Part shown: piece by piece, positions 1-13,968 of the stretch
Numbering within the stretch: position 1 is the first letter of the stretch
Layout: each line of letters begins with the position of its first letter
Source of the DNA: Rhodococcus sp. Leaf247
Lineage (GTDB): Bacteria > Actinomycetota > Actinomycetes > Mycobacteriales > Mycobacteriaceae
Direction of reading: 5' to 3'
NCBI RefSeq assembly: GCF_001426185.1
Contig: NZ_LMRP01000003.1
Coordinates: 124,001 to 188,000 of the forward strand
Length of the DNA: 64,000 nt
Made by a program: the position numbers and the translations under genes
Notes under the pieces: generated by a model
What the model was told of the DNA's origin: nothing
The model's database searches: none
What the model saw: only the letters and a program-made list of their open reading frames with translations

Positions 1-771
1 TCGTCCGATGTCGACAGCGCACTGTCGTGGGCGGATACATCGAACAGTGACGCCGGCGCGCTGCGCGACGTCGCCCGTGCCGTGCACCGCACCCTCGATG
101 CGTGCGGACTCCCGGCCGACACGAACAACGCCGTCGCGGCCAGCCCCCGGTTCTCCCGCTCCGCCCGCGAGTGGCGCACCGCGGCGCGGGGGTGGCTCGA
201 CGACCCACTCGGTGACCGCGGCATCGTCATGTCGTCGTTGATGGTCGACGGACGCGTCGTCTGGGGCGACCCCGGGCTGCACACGGTGCCCGACGCCTAT
301 TCGACGATGGCGGCCGACTACCCGGACGCGCTCCGCCTCCAACTGCGCGACGCGCTGGGAACCCGCGCACGGGTCCGATCCCTGAAGGACGTGCTCGCTC
401 GGCGGGGCACCACGGTGGATCTCAAGTCGCATGCCGTGTCGGCGATCGTGAACCTCGCGCGGTGGGGAGGGTTGAGCGTCGGAGTCGCCTGCGCGTCGAC
501 GCCCGCGCGGCTTCGCGCCGCGGCGGGCAACGGCCTGCTGTCGGAGCGCGACGTGTCGGGGCTGACGGACGTGTTCGACCGCCTCCAGCATCTTCGCCTC
601 GACCACCAGGTCTCCATGATCGTCGACGGACGGACACCGACGGACGTGGTGGTGCTCCAGGAGCTGACGCCGCTCGAACGCAGCCTGGTGATGGACGCGA
701 TCCGAGAGATCGCGGCAGTGCAGCGGCGCGTAGGACACGTGGCGGCCACCGTCGGACTGCCCGGTCTGTGA
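1..771 (+). CDS. DUF294-type nucleotidyltransferase-like protein, 3' part
   Basis: The reading frame is open at the left edge, so the true start and any N-terminal CBS or cyclic-nucleotide-binding domains lie outside the window. The visible 256 residues begin with DVDSALSWAD, which fits the second metal-binding aspartate region of GlnD-like nucleotidyltransferases. The segment CGLPADTNNAVAASPRF followed by WLDDP and MVDGRVVWGDPGL matches the DUF294 layout. The C-terminal helical half (from about residue 105) fits the DUF294_C domain. Family members are thought to be signalling nucleotidyltransferases; the substrate is unknown. It ends 25 bases before the IclR gene. Confidence 0.75.
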   Translation, partial: SSDVDSALSWADTSNSDAGALRDVARAVHRTLDACGLPADTNNAVAASPRFSRSAREWRTAARGWLDDPLGDRGIVMSSLMVDGRVVWGDPGLHTVPDAYSTMAADYPDALRLQLRDALGTRARVRSLKDVLARRGTTVDLKSHAVSAIVNLARWGGLSVGVACASTPARLRAAAGNGLLSERDVSGLTDVFDRLQHLRLDHQVSMIVDGRTPTDVVVLQELTPLERSLVMDAIREIAAVQRRVGHVAATVGLPGL

Positions 772-795
772 CAGACGATAGAATCGGACACCATC

Positions 796-1584
796 ATGGC
801 GAAGACGAGCGATCCCGGTAAGAGTGCCGTCCAGTCGGTGGATCGAGCGCTCGAGGTTCTCGAGATCATCGCCCGTCACGGAAGCGCCGGTGTCACGGCC
901 ATCGCCGACGAACTCGGGGTGCACAAGTCCACCGTGTCCCGCCTGGTCGGCGTCCTCGACGCCCGTGGGTACGTCGAGCAGGTCGGCGAGCGGGGCAAGT
1001 TCCGACTCGGGTTCTCGATCGTGCGCCTTGCGGGATCTGCCACCGCGGAGAGAGACCTGTCGAAGGCGTCGCAGGACATCTGTGACCGCCTCGCCGAGAA
1101 GGTCGGGGAGACGACCAACCTTGCCGTTCTCGACGGTGATCGCGCGGTGAACATCGTGAAGGCGAGATCCGAGTCCGAAGTGGCACTGCGGACCTGGGTC
1201 GGTCAGGGAAGCCCTGTCCACGCCACGTCGAGCGGCAAGATTTTGCTGAGCGAGCTGGCGGCGGACGATCGTCGCGATCGCCTCCCGACACGACTGGAGT
1301 CGTTCACGGACACGACGGTGACGTCGTTGTCGGCCCTCGAAGCGGAGCTGGCGGCCGTTCGCGAGGTCGGATGGGCGTCGGTGCGCGAGGAACTCGAGGT
1401 GGGGCTCAACGCCGTGTCCGCCCCTGTTCGGGACCACACCGGAACAGTGGTCGCCGCGCTCAGCGTGTCCGGTCCGGCCTATCGACTGGAGCCGGAGGAT
1501 TTCGCCGCGGTGGCAGCGGATGCCATGACCGCGGCGATGGATATCAGCCGTCGATTGGGGTACGCGGGCTCACAGTCCTCGTGA
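796..1584 (+). CDS. IclR family transcriptional regulator
   Basis: A 262-residue DNA-binding regulator of normal IclR length. Residues about 10-70 form the winged helix-turn-helix (LGVHKSTVSRLVGVLDARGYV), and residues about 85-255 form the IclR effector domain (SPVHATSSGKILLSE; GWASVREELEVGLNAVSAPV is the conserved domain core). IclR proteins repress or activate catabolic operons in response to small carboxylic or aromatic effectors. No catabolic operon is adjacent, so the target and effector cannot be named. The start is ATG, 24 bases after the upstream stop. Confidence 0.93.
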   Translation: MAKTSDPGKSAVQSVDRALEVLEIIARHGSAGVTAIADELGVHKSTVSRLVGVLDARGYVEQVGERGKFRLGFSIVRLAGSATAERDLSKASQDICDRLAEKVGETTNLAVLDGDRAVNIVKARSESEVALRTWVGQGSPVHATSSGKILLSELAADDRRDRLPTRLESFTDTTVTSLSALEAELAAVREVGWASVREELEVGLNAVSAPVRDHTGTVVAALSVSGPAYRLEPEDFAAVAADAMTAAMDISRRLGYAGSQSS

Positions 1585-1692
1585 GTGATAACAAGGTTCG
1601 CGGCGGGTGAACCGGGCCTGAACATACTCCCGGTACGCTTTCGGAGTCCTTGACCTGATGGCCGACCGGTTCGGCAGTGGGTGGTGCCCTGT

Positions 1693-2442
1693 ATGTCCGC
1701 TCCAACTCCCTTCGAAATCGCCGATGTCCGGCCCGCGTCGCGCGGTGTCGCGCTCTCCCGGGCGTCCGTCGTGGATGCCGTCGACCGCATCGCCCGTGTC
1801 GCTCCGGCATCCGCGGCCTTCGTCTCCGGGTCCGACTCCATCACGTACGGAGAACTCGTCGTCGCCGTGCACAACCGCGGCGCTGCCCTCGCTCGAGCAC
1901 ACGCAGGGGATCGCACCGGTCGGGCTCCGTTGGCCGTGGTCTCGGACGGAAGCGTCGACTCGGTCATCTCTATGATCGGCGTCCTCGCGTCCGGGCACCC
2001 ACTGTTCGCCGTCGACGGTGATCTTCCTCTCGTCGCGAGGAATGCTCTCGTCGCGGCAGCCGGCGCGGTGCCCGCAGCATCGGTCATGTTCGAGGACACA
2101 CCCGTACCGTCCGCTACGGATGACGGCGTCTGGTGGGAGTCGCCCGCATGGGACCGCGGAATGACCGAAGGAGGCAGCCCCACCGCCCTCGACAGCTGGC
2201 GTCCCGCTCTCGTCGTGATCGGGCCTGGAACGTCCGGTCGTGTGACGGTCACGCAGGAGGAGCTGATGCTCGCTGCCACCGACCTCGGGATGCGCGTGGG
2301 CCTCGCGCCGGGAACCGGATACGACATGTCGCGTCCGGCGTCCACGATCGCGGGATTCGTCTCCCTCGTCGCCGGTCTCGTCACCGGCTCCACGGTCGGC
2401 GCGATGCACGACGGCACCGGTGGGGGCACACTGTTGCGGTGA
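1693..2442 (+). CDS. degenerate AMP-binding (adenylation) domain-like protein
   Basis: This 249-residue protein resembles only the N-terminal part of acyl-CoA synthetase or NRPS adenylation domains. ITYGELVVAVHNRGAALARA (about residues 45-65) resembles the usual TYxEL helix, and a segment ending in GVLASGHPLFAVD resembles the AvLkaGaayvPld region. Where the ATP-binding TSGTTGxPKG loop should be, the protein reads GPGTSGRVTVT (about residue 175), lacking the conserved lysine. The ATP/acyl core and C-terminal lid are absent, so adenylation activity is unlikely. The stop overlaps the GTG of the glucosidase gene by 4 bases. A start at GTG 1681 is also possible. It is intact, with no internal stop. 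Confidence 0.6.
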   Translation: MSAPTPFEIADVRPASRGVALSRASVVDAVDRIARVAPASAAFVSGSDSITYGELVVAVHNRGAALARAHAGDRTGRAPLAVVSDGSVDSVISMIGVLASGHPLFAVDGDLPLVARNALVAAAGAVPAASVMFEDTPVPSATDDGVWWESPAWDRGMTEGGSPTALDSWRPALVVIGPGTSGRVTVTQEELMLAATDLGMRVGLAPGTGYDMSRPASTIAGFVSLVAGLVTGSTVGAMHDGTGGGTLLR

Positions 2443-5180
2443 CCGACGCCGCTCCACCGTTCAACGCACCAGACGTCGCAACGTCGCCGACCGATCCACC
2501 TCGTCATCCGACGGTGGAGCACTCCCGATTGGCGGAGTCGCCCGGAGCCCAGGGTGCGTGGCGCATCTGGGGGCCGTACCTCGCGGGTCGACAGTGGGGG
2601 ACCGTGCGGGAGGACTACTCCGAGGACGGCAACGCCTGGGAGTCGTTCCCCTTCGATCACGCCCGGTCGCGTGCCTACCGCTGGGGTGAGGACGGACTCG
2701 GCGGAATCTGCGACCGGTTCGGGTTCCTGAACTTCTCGGTGGCGCTGTGGAACCGTCGCGACCCGATACTCAAGGAACGGCTGTTCGGACTCACCAACGG
2801 TGAGGGCAACCACGGCGAGGACGCCAAGGAGTACTGGTGGGCCGTCGACGGGACACCTACCCACAGCTGGATGTCGTGGCTCTACCGCTACCCGCAGGCC
2901 GAGTACCCGTACGACGAACTGCGGGAACGAAGCCTCGCCCGCAGTCGTCTGGAGCGGGAATTCGAACTGGCCGACACCGGCATCCTGGACGAGAACCGGT
3001 TCTTCGACGTCTCCATCACCTACGCCAAGGCGTCACCGGAGGACGTCTGCATCGTCATCGACGTCACCAACCACGGGCCGGACGCGGCGTCGGTGGACGT
3101 CGTACCGCACCTCTGGCTGCGCAACACATGGTCTTGGGGTCGCGACGACCGGACGGCGTCGATCGTCGACATCACGCAGGACAGCATCCCCGGGCACCTG
3201 GCGGCCGTCCGTGCCGACCACGGTTTCCTCGGCCGGTACCACCTCGCGGCGGAGGGTACGCCACGAGTTCTGTTCTGCGACAACGAGACCAATGCGGTCG
3301 ATCTGTTCGGCGCCGAGAAGAACCTGTCGGAGTACACCAAGGACGGCATCGGTCGACGCATCGTCGACGGCGACGAGTCGGCCGTCAATCCCGACGGCAC
3401 CGGCACCAAGTGCGCCTTCTGGTATTCCCTCGACGACATCGAGCCGGGTGAGACGCGGCGGATCAAGCTGCGACTGGGCACGACCCTTCCCGACTCGTTC
3501 ACCTTCGGACCCGGGTACGACGCGGTGCTCGCCGACCGTGCGCAGGAGGCCGACCAGTTCTACGACCACGTGATCGGCCCCGACCTGTCCGACGAGGACC
3601 GGCATGTCGCGCGACGGGCCTACGCCGGCCTGCTGTGGTGTAAACAGCTCTACCGGTACGACGTTCGGGAGTGGGCGCAGGGAGACCCGGTGGGAGCGCC
3701 GGCGCCGGGATCGCGACTGGACGCATCGGCGCGTAACCATGCATGGTCACATTTCTCGCTCGCGGATGTCGTCTCGATGCCGGACGAATGGGAGTACCCG
3801 TGGTTCGCCGCGTGGGACCTGGCGTTCCACACCATTCCCCTCGCGCACGTCGACCCGGACTTCGCCAAGGAGCAGTTGGTCCTGATGTGTCGTGAGTGGG
3901 CGATGCATCCCAACGGCCAACTGCCGGCGTACGAGTGGGAGTTCGGTGACGTCAACCCACCCGTGCATGCATGGGCGGTGTGGCAGGTGTACCGCATCGA
4001 CGGGCACCGTGATCGCGAGTTCCTGGTACGAGTCTTCACCAAACTGCTGCTGAACTTCTCGTGGTGGGTCAACCGCAAGGATGCCGGGGGTTCCAACATC
4101 TTCGAGGGTGGATTCCTCGGAATGGACAACATCGGAATGTTCAACCGTTCCGAACCCTTGCCGCCCGGGTTCCGGTTGGAACAGTCGGACGCCACCAGCT
4201 GGATGGCCTTCTACTGCCAGCAGATGTTCAAGATCGCGATCGAGCTTGCCCGCTACGACTCCGCGTGGGACGACGTCGCCACCAAGTTCTTCGCACACTT
4301 CCTCTCCATCGCCGAGGCCGTGGGATCGTTCGGCTCCGCGCAGATGTCGCTGTGGCACGAGGAGGACGGCTTCTTCTACGACGTGCTCGCTCCGCCCCAC
4401 GGTGACGCGGTGCCGCTGCGCGTGCGGTCGATGGTGGGACTGCTGCCGATCCTGGGTGCCACGGAGATCCCGTCGTGGGTGCCGAAGGAATGTCCGGACC
4501 TGACGTCCCGGCTGCGTTGGCTGCAGCACCGCCGCCCCGACCTGGTCTCACCGATGATGTCCCGCAACGACAACGGGACCTGGCGCATGCTGCTGGCCCT
4601 CGTCGACCCGGACAGACTGCGCCGCATCCTCGAGCGCATGTTCGACTCGGAGGAGTTCCTGTCCTCGTTCGGTATCCGCTCCTTGTCCGCGTCGTACCGC
4701 GACGGCGTGAGCATGGACGTCGACGGACGATCGTTGTCCATCGAGTACGAACCCGGGGAGTCCCGAACCTCGATGTTCGGCGGAAACTCCAATTGGCGTG
4801 GGCCGGTGTGGTTCCCGGTGAACGTGCTGCTCGCCGACAAACTTCGGGCCTACGGCCGGTACTTCGGCGACACGTTCACCATCGAGATTCCCACCGGCTC
4901 CGGGAAGCAGCACACGCTGGTCGAGGCCGCCGCGATCATCGAGGGCGGACTGGCCGACCTGTTCCGCGCCGGGACGGGCACATCACCCGGTCGACCGTCG
5001 GACGGTGGCCGTATCGAATCGACCGACGATCCGTTGTGGTCGCAGCATCCGACGTTCAGCGAATACTTCGACGGGGACACCGGTGAGGGACTCGGCGCCA
5101 GTCACCAGACCGGGTGGACGGCGCTGGTAGCGCATCTTCTCAATCCCAGAGTGCCGAGGCCGCCGACGCCGCCGGGTTAA
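2439..5180 (+). CDS. MGH1/GH63-type glycoside hydrolase (glucosidase)
   Basis: A large soluble 913-residue (alpha/alpha)6-barrel hydrolase with no signal peptide, so probably cytosolic. An N-terminal beta-sandwich region (about 20-330, with GRQWGTVREDYSEDGNAWE) precedes the barrel. Barrel signatures are WFAAWDLAFHTIPLAHVD (about 455-472), QLPAYEWEFGDVNPPVHAW (about 495-515), NSNWRGPVWFPVNVLL (about 783-798) and a C-terminal SHQTGWTALVAHLL. The aspartate of AWDLAFH fits the general acid position of GH63-like enzymes. Relatives hydrolyse alpha-glucosides including glucosylglycerate-type compatible solutes; the exact substrate is not readable here. The GTG at 2439 overlaps the upstream stop (GTGA). 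A GTG about 75 bases downstream, at VEHSRLAE, is an alternative start. Confidence 0.85.
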   Translation: MTDAAPPFNAPDVATSPTDPPRHPTVEHSRLAESPGAQGAWRIWGPYLAGRQWGTVREDYSEDGNAWESFPFDHARSRAYRWGEDGLGGICDRFGFLNFSVALWNRRDPILKERLFGLTNGEGNHGEDAKEYWWAVDGTPTHSWMSWLYRYPQAEYPYDELRERSLARSRLEREFELADTGILDENRFFDVSITYAKASPEDVCIVIDVTNHGPDAASVDVVPHLWLRNTWSWGRDDRTASIVDITQDSIPGHLAAVRADHGFLGRYHLAAEGTPRVLFCDNETNAVDLFGAEKNLSEYTKDGIGRRIVDGDESAVNPDGTGTKCAFWYSLDDIEPGETRRIKLRLGTTLPDSFTFGPGYDAVLADRAQEADQFYDHVIGPDLSDEDRHVARRAYAGLLWCKQLYRYDVREWAQGDPVGAPAPGSRLDASARNHAWSHFSLADVVSMPDEWEYPWFAAWDLAFHTIPLAHVDPDFAKEQLVLMCREWAMHPNGQLPAYEWEFGDVNPPVHAWAVWQVYRIDGHRDREFLVRVFTKLLLNFSWWVNRKDAGGSNIFEGGFLGMDNIGMFNRSEPLPPGFRLEQSDATSWMAFYCQQMFKIAIELARYDSAWDDVATKFFAHFLSIAEAVGSFGSAQMSLWHEEDGFFYDVLAPPHGDAVPLRVRSMVGLLPILGATEIPSWVPKECPDLTSRLRWLQHRRPDLVSPMMSRNDNGTWRMLLALVDPDRLRRILERMFDSEEFLSSFGIRSLSASYRDGVSMDVDGRSLSIEYEPGESRTSMFGGNSNWRGPVWFPVNVLLADKLRAYGRYFGDTFTIEIPTGSGKQHTLVEAAAIIEGGLADLFRAGTGTSPGRPSDGGRIESTDDPLWSQHPTFSEYFDGDTGEGLGASHQTGWTALVAHLLNPRVPRPPTPPG

Positions 5181-5189
5181 CGTGACGGT

Positions 5190-7549
<2,360 letters not shown>

Positions 7550-7553
<4 letters not shown>

Positions 7554-8002
7554 CGCTGCTCCTGGTGGTGCACCATACGGTCTCGCCGCCGATGCACGAG
7601 ATGCTCGAGGCGGTCCTGGCCGGGGCGCGGGATCCCGAGATCGACGGAGTCGACGTTCGAGTCCGCCCGGCGCTCGGGGCGACCGTCGGTGACGTCCTCG
7701 ATGCCGACGCGTTCCTGTTCGGTACGCCGGCCAACTTCGGCTACATGTCCGGTGCACTGAAGCATTTCCTGGATTCCGTCTACTACCCGACACTGGGCGC
7801 CGTCGACGGGAAACCCTGGGGCGCTTGGGTCTACGGGAACAACGACACGGTGGGCGCGGTGCGGGCGCTGACATCCATCGTGAGCGGCTGGGGTCTCGAG
7901 CAGGCCGCTGCCCCCGTCGACCTGACGGCGTTCGATGCGACGTCTCGAGAGCGGCTCGTCGACCTCGGCGGCACCCTCGCGGCGACGATCATGCCTGCCT
8001 GA
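7550..8002 (+). CDS. flavodoxin-like/NAD(P)H-dependent oxidoreductase family protein
   Basis: A 150-residue flavodoxin-fold protein. The FMN phosphate loop region is VVHHTVSPPMHEML, and AFLFGTPANFGYMSGALKHF is the typical substrate/FMN loop of WrbA-like and iron-sulfur flavoproteins, followed by GAWVYGNNDTV. It probably binds FMN and moves electrons; the partner is unknown. GTG start overlapping the upstream stop. Its stop at 8002 directly abuts the convergent stop codon of the next gene, with no intergenic base. Confidence 0.85.
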
Positions 8003-8656
8003 TCATTCCGGAAGGGTCAGCGGCGACGCGGGATCCGGCGGGCCTTCGACGAACGGCGGCGGGTTCAGCGTGTCGAACGTGGAGGGCAGTGTCGCGCACG
8101 TAGCGCCGGGTTCCGGGAACGTGTTCGGGTTCAGACGAAGTGCCGAGATGAACTGGTCGATGCGCTCGTCGTCCGCGCTGTCCACGGCCAATCGGTGTCC
8201 CCAGGACTGCAGCGAGATGGTGCGGTCCATTCCGGGATACGGCGACAGCATCGTGTAAGGCGCGCCGTCGACCCTGTCGGCGAGTGCCGCGACCTGCTGG
8301 TCGTCGAGAGCGTCGGGGTCGTAGGCGATCCAGACGGCGCCGTGCTCGAGGGAGTGGACCATGTTCTCGGTCCGCACGGGTTCCGGGTACACGATCCCGG
8401 TACACGTGGCCCACGCGGCGTCGTGCCGGCCGCCCATCGGGGGTGAATAGTTATACGCCACACGGTAGTTCGCGAGCGCGTGGAACGCGGGCGGGTACTG
8501 CACCACCTCGATACCGTCCAGGGCGAGGGACGGGTCGGGATTCTCGGCGGTGGGCACCCACTCGCCGGCCGTGGGGCGCCCCTCGATCGTCGATCCGCAG
8601 GCCGCGCCGAGAAGGGCGGCCGACAGGATCAGGGGAACGAGCCTCGACCGATGCAT
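8003..8656 (-). CDS. DUF3105 lipoprotein
   Basis: A 217-residue exported protein. Starting at the ATG whose complement is at 8654-8656, it has a signal peptide (RSRLVPLILSAALLGAAC) ending in a LGAAC lipobox, so it should be a lipid-anchored envelope protein. The DUF3105 core is visible: GGRHDAAWATCTG, ENMVHSLEHGAVWIAYDP and SPYPGMDRTISLQSWGHRLAV. Function unknown; conserved histidines in HSLEHG suggest possible metal binding (inference). A longer frame begins at 8737 but places the signal peptide internally. Confidence 0.88.
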   Translation of the reverse strand: MHRSRLVPLILSAALLGAACGSTIEGRPTAGEWVPTAENPDPSLALDGIEVVQYPPAFHALANYRVAYNYSPPMGGRHDAAWATCTGIVYPEPVRTENMVHSLEHGAVWIAYDPDALDDQQVAALADRVDGAPYTMLSPYPGMDRTISLQSWGHRLAVDSADDERIDQFISALRLNPNTFPEPGATCATLPSTFDTLNPPPFVEGPPDPASPLTLPE

Positions 8657-8705
8657 GACCCGAGAGTATCCGTCCGGCCGGACGACCCTGCCGTTCAGCC
8701 GGTGA

Positions 8706-8783
8706 GTGGTGTTTTTGCTCCCCTCGCGCCCGAACACCGCGGGTTCCCGCCGATATCCGGTGTGAGAGGAGCAGAAACACCAC
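8706..8783. repeat. nested inverted repeat (cruciform) in a divergent intergenic region
   Basis: The left arm 8706-8725 (GTGGTGTTTTTGCTCCCCTC) pairs with 8764-8783 at 18 of 20 positions. A nested pair, ACACCG at 8734-8739 and CGGTGT at 8758-8763, abuts the inner edge of the right arm. It lies in the 202-base region between the divergent DUF3105 and AlkX-like genes, so it is not a terminator for either. It could be an operator pair, an mRNA leader structure or a dispersed repeat copy. No other copy was noticed in the window. Confidence 0.7.
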
Positions 8784-8858
8784 CGGGCGATCCAGCAGCG
8801 ACCTCTGTCACGGGTACCGTCCTGACGGTGAAGACCTGCTGCGAGAGGGCCGTTCCCG

Positions 8859-10088
8859 ATGCGTGAGCTGTCCGCCGCCGCCGCGCGTCGTACTGCCGTC
8901 GCGGCACAGGGATTCGGTCGCCCGCGGTCCGGCGCGGTGTCGGGGAGGCGAGCGGTGGCGGGTGTCGTGCGCTCGACGAAGCTCCTGCAGATCGATTCGG
9001 TGTCCGCGGCGGTGCGCGCGCACTATGCGCCGGTCTTCAGTCGGATCGGACCCTATGACCGGCAGGCACTGGACGACGCGGCGTGGACCGACACGGCGCG
9101 ATCACCGCGACTGCTCGTCGAGTACTGGGCGCACGAGGCAGCGTTCCTCCCCGTTGCGGACTGGCCGCTGATGCGGTGGCGGATGGACCAGTACGAGCAC
9201 GGCCGGTGGGGCGGCGCTGCCCGGGTGGCCGAGCGTAACCCCGGGCTGGTGGACGAGGTGCTGGACGCGATCCGCGACCAGGGGCCCGTGACCGCGCGCG
9301 ACCTCGAGGACCTGTTGGACCGTCGTCGACCGGGTCCGAAGGGTCCGTGGTGGGACCACAGCGACGTCAAGGTGGTGTGCGAGCAACTGTTCGCCGGCGG
9401 TGTGTTGTCCGTACCGCGGCGGGAGCGGTTCACGAGGCTGTACGACCTCGCCGAGCGAGTGCTGCCGGCCGACGTCGTGGGGCGGCGGGTGGACGAGGTG
9501 GATGCCGTCCGACAGCTCGTCGAGAAGTCGGCCGAGGCGATGGGCGTCGCCACTGCGGCGGACCTGCGCGATCACTATCGCCTGTCGTCGGTGCAGACCA
9601 CCCGTGCCGTCGCCGATCTGGTGGACGCGGGTGTCCTCGTGCCCGTCACGGTGACCGGCTGGCGGGATCAGGCCTACCTGCACCGCGACACCCGAGTACC
9701 GCGGTCGGTCGAGACGGCAGCTCTGCTGTGTCCGTTCGACCCGTTGATCTTCGGGCGGCCCCGCACCGAACGGCTCTTCGACTTCCACTACCGCATCGAG
9801 ATCTACACGCCCGAACCGAAGAGAGCGTACGGGTACTACGTCTTCCCGTTCCTGCTGAACGACGAACTCGTCGGGCGTGTGGACATCCGGGTGGACCGCG
9901 CCGCCGGAGTCCTCACCGTTCCGGGTGCCTTCTCCGAACCGTCCGTCGACGCCCGAGGAAGACGCGCCGAGGTCACGACGGCCCTCTCGGCGTCGATACG
10001 TGAGATGGCGGACTGGCTGGGTGTCGACGATGTCGTCGTCGGCGATCGGGGGGATCTCGCGTCCGATCTCGCTCGCGCGAGCGAATAG
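8859..10088 (+). CDS. AlkX/YcaQ-type winged-helix DNA glycosylase
   Basis: A 409-residue protein of the HTH_42 (formerly DUF1006) family, whose characterised members excise alkylated bases and open interstrand crosslinks. The family's catalytic Q-x-D motif is visible as LQIDSV near residue 45, the AlkX form rather than the QxQ of AlkZ. Other family landmarks are LVEYWAHEAAFLP (about 87-99), GPWWDHSDVK (about 161-170), LLCPFDPLIFGRPRTERLFDF (split, about 288-308) and YGYYVFPFLL. The role in crosslink repair is inferred from family. The start is ATG 8859, and the upstream region holds a cruciform. thyX starts 9 bases after its stop. Confidence 0.87.
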   Translation: MRELSAAAARRTAVAAQGFGRPRSGAVSGRRAVAGVVRSTKLLQIDSVSAAVRAHYAPVFSRIGPYDRQALDDAAWTDTARSPRLLVEYWAHEAAFLPVADWPLMRWRMDQYEHGRWGGAARVAERNPGLVDEVLDAIRDQGPVTARDLEDLLDRRRPGPKGPWWDHSDVKVVCEQLFAGGVLSVPRRERFTRLYDLAERVLPADVVGRRVDEVDAVRQLVEKSAEAMGVATAADLRDHYRLSSVQTTRAVADLVDAGVLVPVTVTGWRDQAYLHRDTRVPRSVETAALLCPFDPLIFGRPRTERLFDFHYRIEIYTPEPKRAYGYYVFPFLLNDELVGRVDIRVDRAAGVLTVPGAFSEPSVDARGRRAEVTTALSASIREMADWLGVDDVVVGDRGDLASDLARASE

Positions 10089-10097
10089 TCTTCGGGG

Positions 10098-10844
10098 GTG
10101 CAGAAAGCTCCGCTGTCCGTTCGGCTGATCGCCGCCACCTCGTTCGTGCCGCCACCGGACGTGCCGTGGGAGACCGACGCCGACGGGGGACAGGCCCTGG
10201 TCGAATTCGCCGGCCGTGCCTGCTACCAGAGCTGGTCGAAGCCCAATCCGCGCACCGCGACCAACGCCGGGTACCTCAACCATCTGCTGGCCGTCGGCAA
10301 CTACTCGGTGCTCGAACATGCTTCGGCCAGCGTCTACGTCACCGGTATCTCCCGCTCGTGCAGTCACGAACTGATCCGGCACCGGCACTTCTCGTTCTCG
10401 CAGCTCTCGCAACGGTCGGTGTCCGAACGTGACGCGCGGATGGTCGTTCCCCCGGCTCTCGAAGCCGACCCGACGCTGAGTGACTTGTTCCAGAATGCGA
10501 CCGACAGTTCCCGTGCCGCGTACGACGCGTTGTTGACCGCGCTGGAGAACGTGAGCGGTCCCGACGCGCCCGCCGTCGTGGCGGGCAAGCAAGCGCGTCA
10601 GGCTGCGCGGTCCGTGCTTCCCAACGCCGTCGAGACGCGTCTGGTGATGACGGGCAACTACCGCTCCTGGCGGCATTTCGTCGTCATGAGGGCGTCCGAG
10701 CACGCCGATCTCGAGATCCGTCGCCTCGCGGTCGAGTGCTTGCGACGCCTGAAGGATGTCGCTCCCGACGTCTTCGCGGACTTCGAGATCGAGACTCTGC
10801 CCGACGGCACCGAAGTGGCGCGGAGCTCGTACCCCGGAGAATGA
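10098..10844 (+). CDS. thyX: flavin-dependent thymidylate synthase
   Basis: ThyX methylates dUMP to dTMP using methylenetetrahydrofolate and NADPH through FAD, as a homotetramer. The protein is 248 residues, of normal length. The ThyX signature [14 protein letters not shown] is near residue 93, preceded by [19 protein letters not shown]. The C-terminal [12 protein letters not shown] is also typical. The GTG start follows the glycosylase stop by 9 bases. The thyX-dapA-RNase J order is common in actinobacteria. Confidence 0.97.
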   Translation: MQKAPLSVRLIAATSFVPPPDVPWETDADGGQALVEFAGRACYQSWSKPNPRTATNAGYLNHLLAVGNYSVLEHASASVYVTGISRSCSHELIRHRHFSFSQLSQRSVSERDARMVVPPALEADPTLSDLFQNATDSSRAAYDALLTALENVSGPDAPAVVAGKQARQAARSVLPNAVETRLVMTGNYRSWRHFVVMRASEHADLEIRRLAVECLRRLKDVAPDVFADFEIETLPDGTEVARSSYPGE

Positions 10845-13924
<3,080 letters not shown>

Positions 13925-13932
13925 TCCACCCG

Positions 13933-13968
13933 CTGACGCGGCCTCCGAATCATCGGAGGCCGCGTCAG
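13933..13968. terminator. bidirectional hairpin terminator
   Basis: A perfect 16-bp stem (CTGACGCGGCCTCCGA and its complement) with an ATCA tetraloop lies between the convergent RNase J and TauE genes and overlaps the TauE stop codon. There is no clear U-tract, as is common in actinobacteria. Confidence 0.85.
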
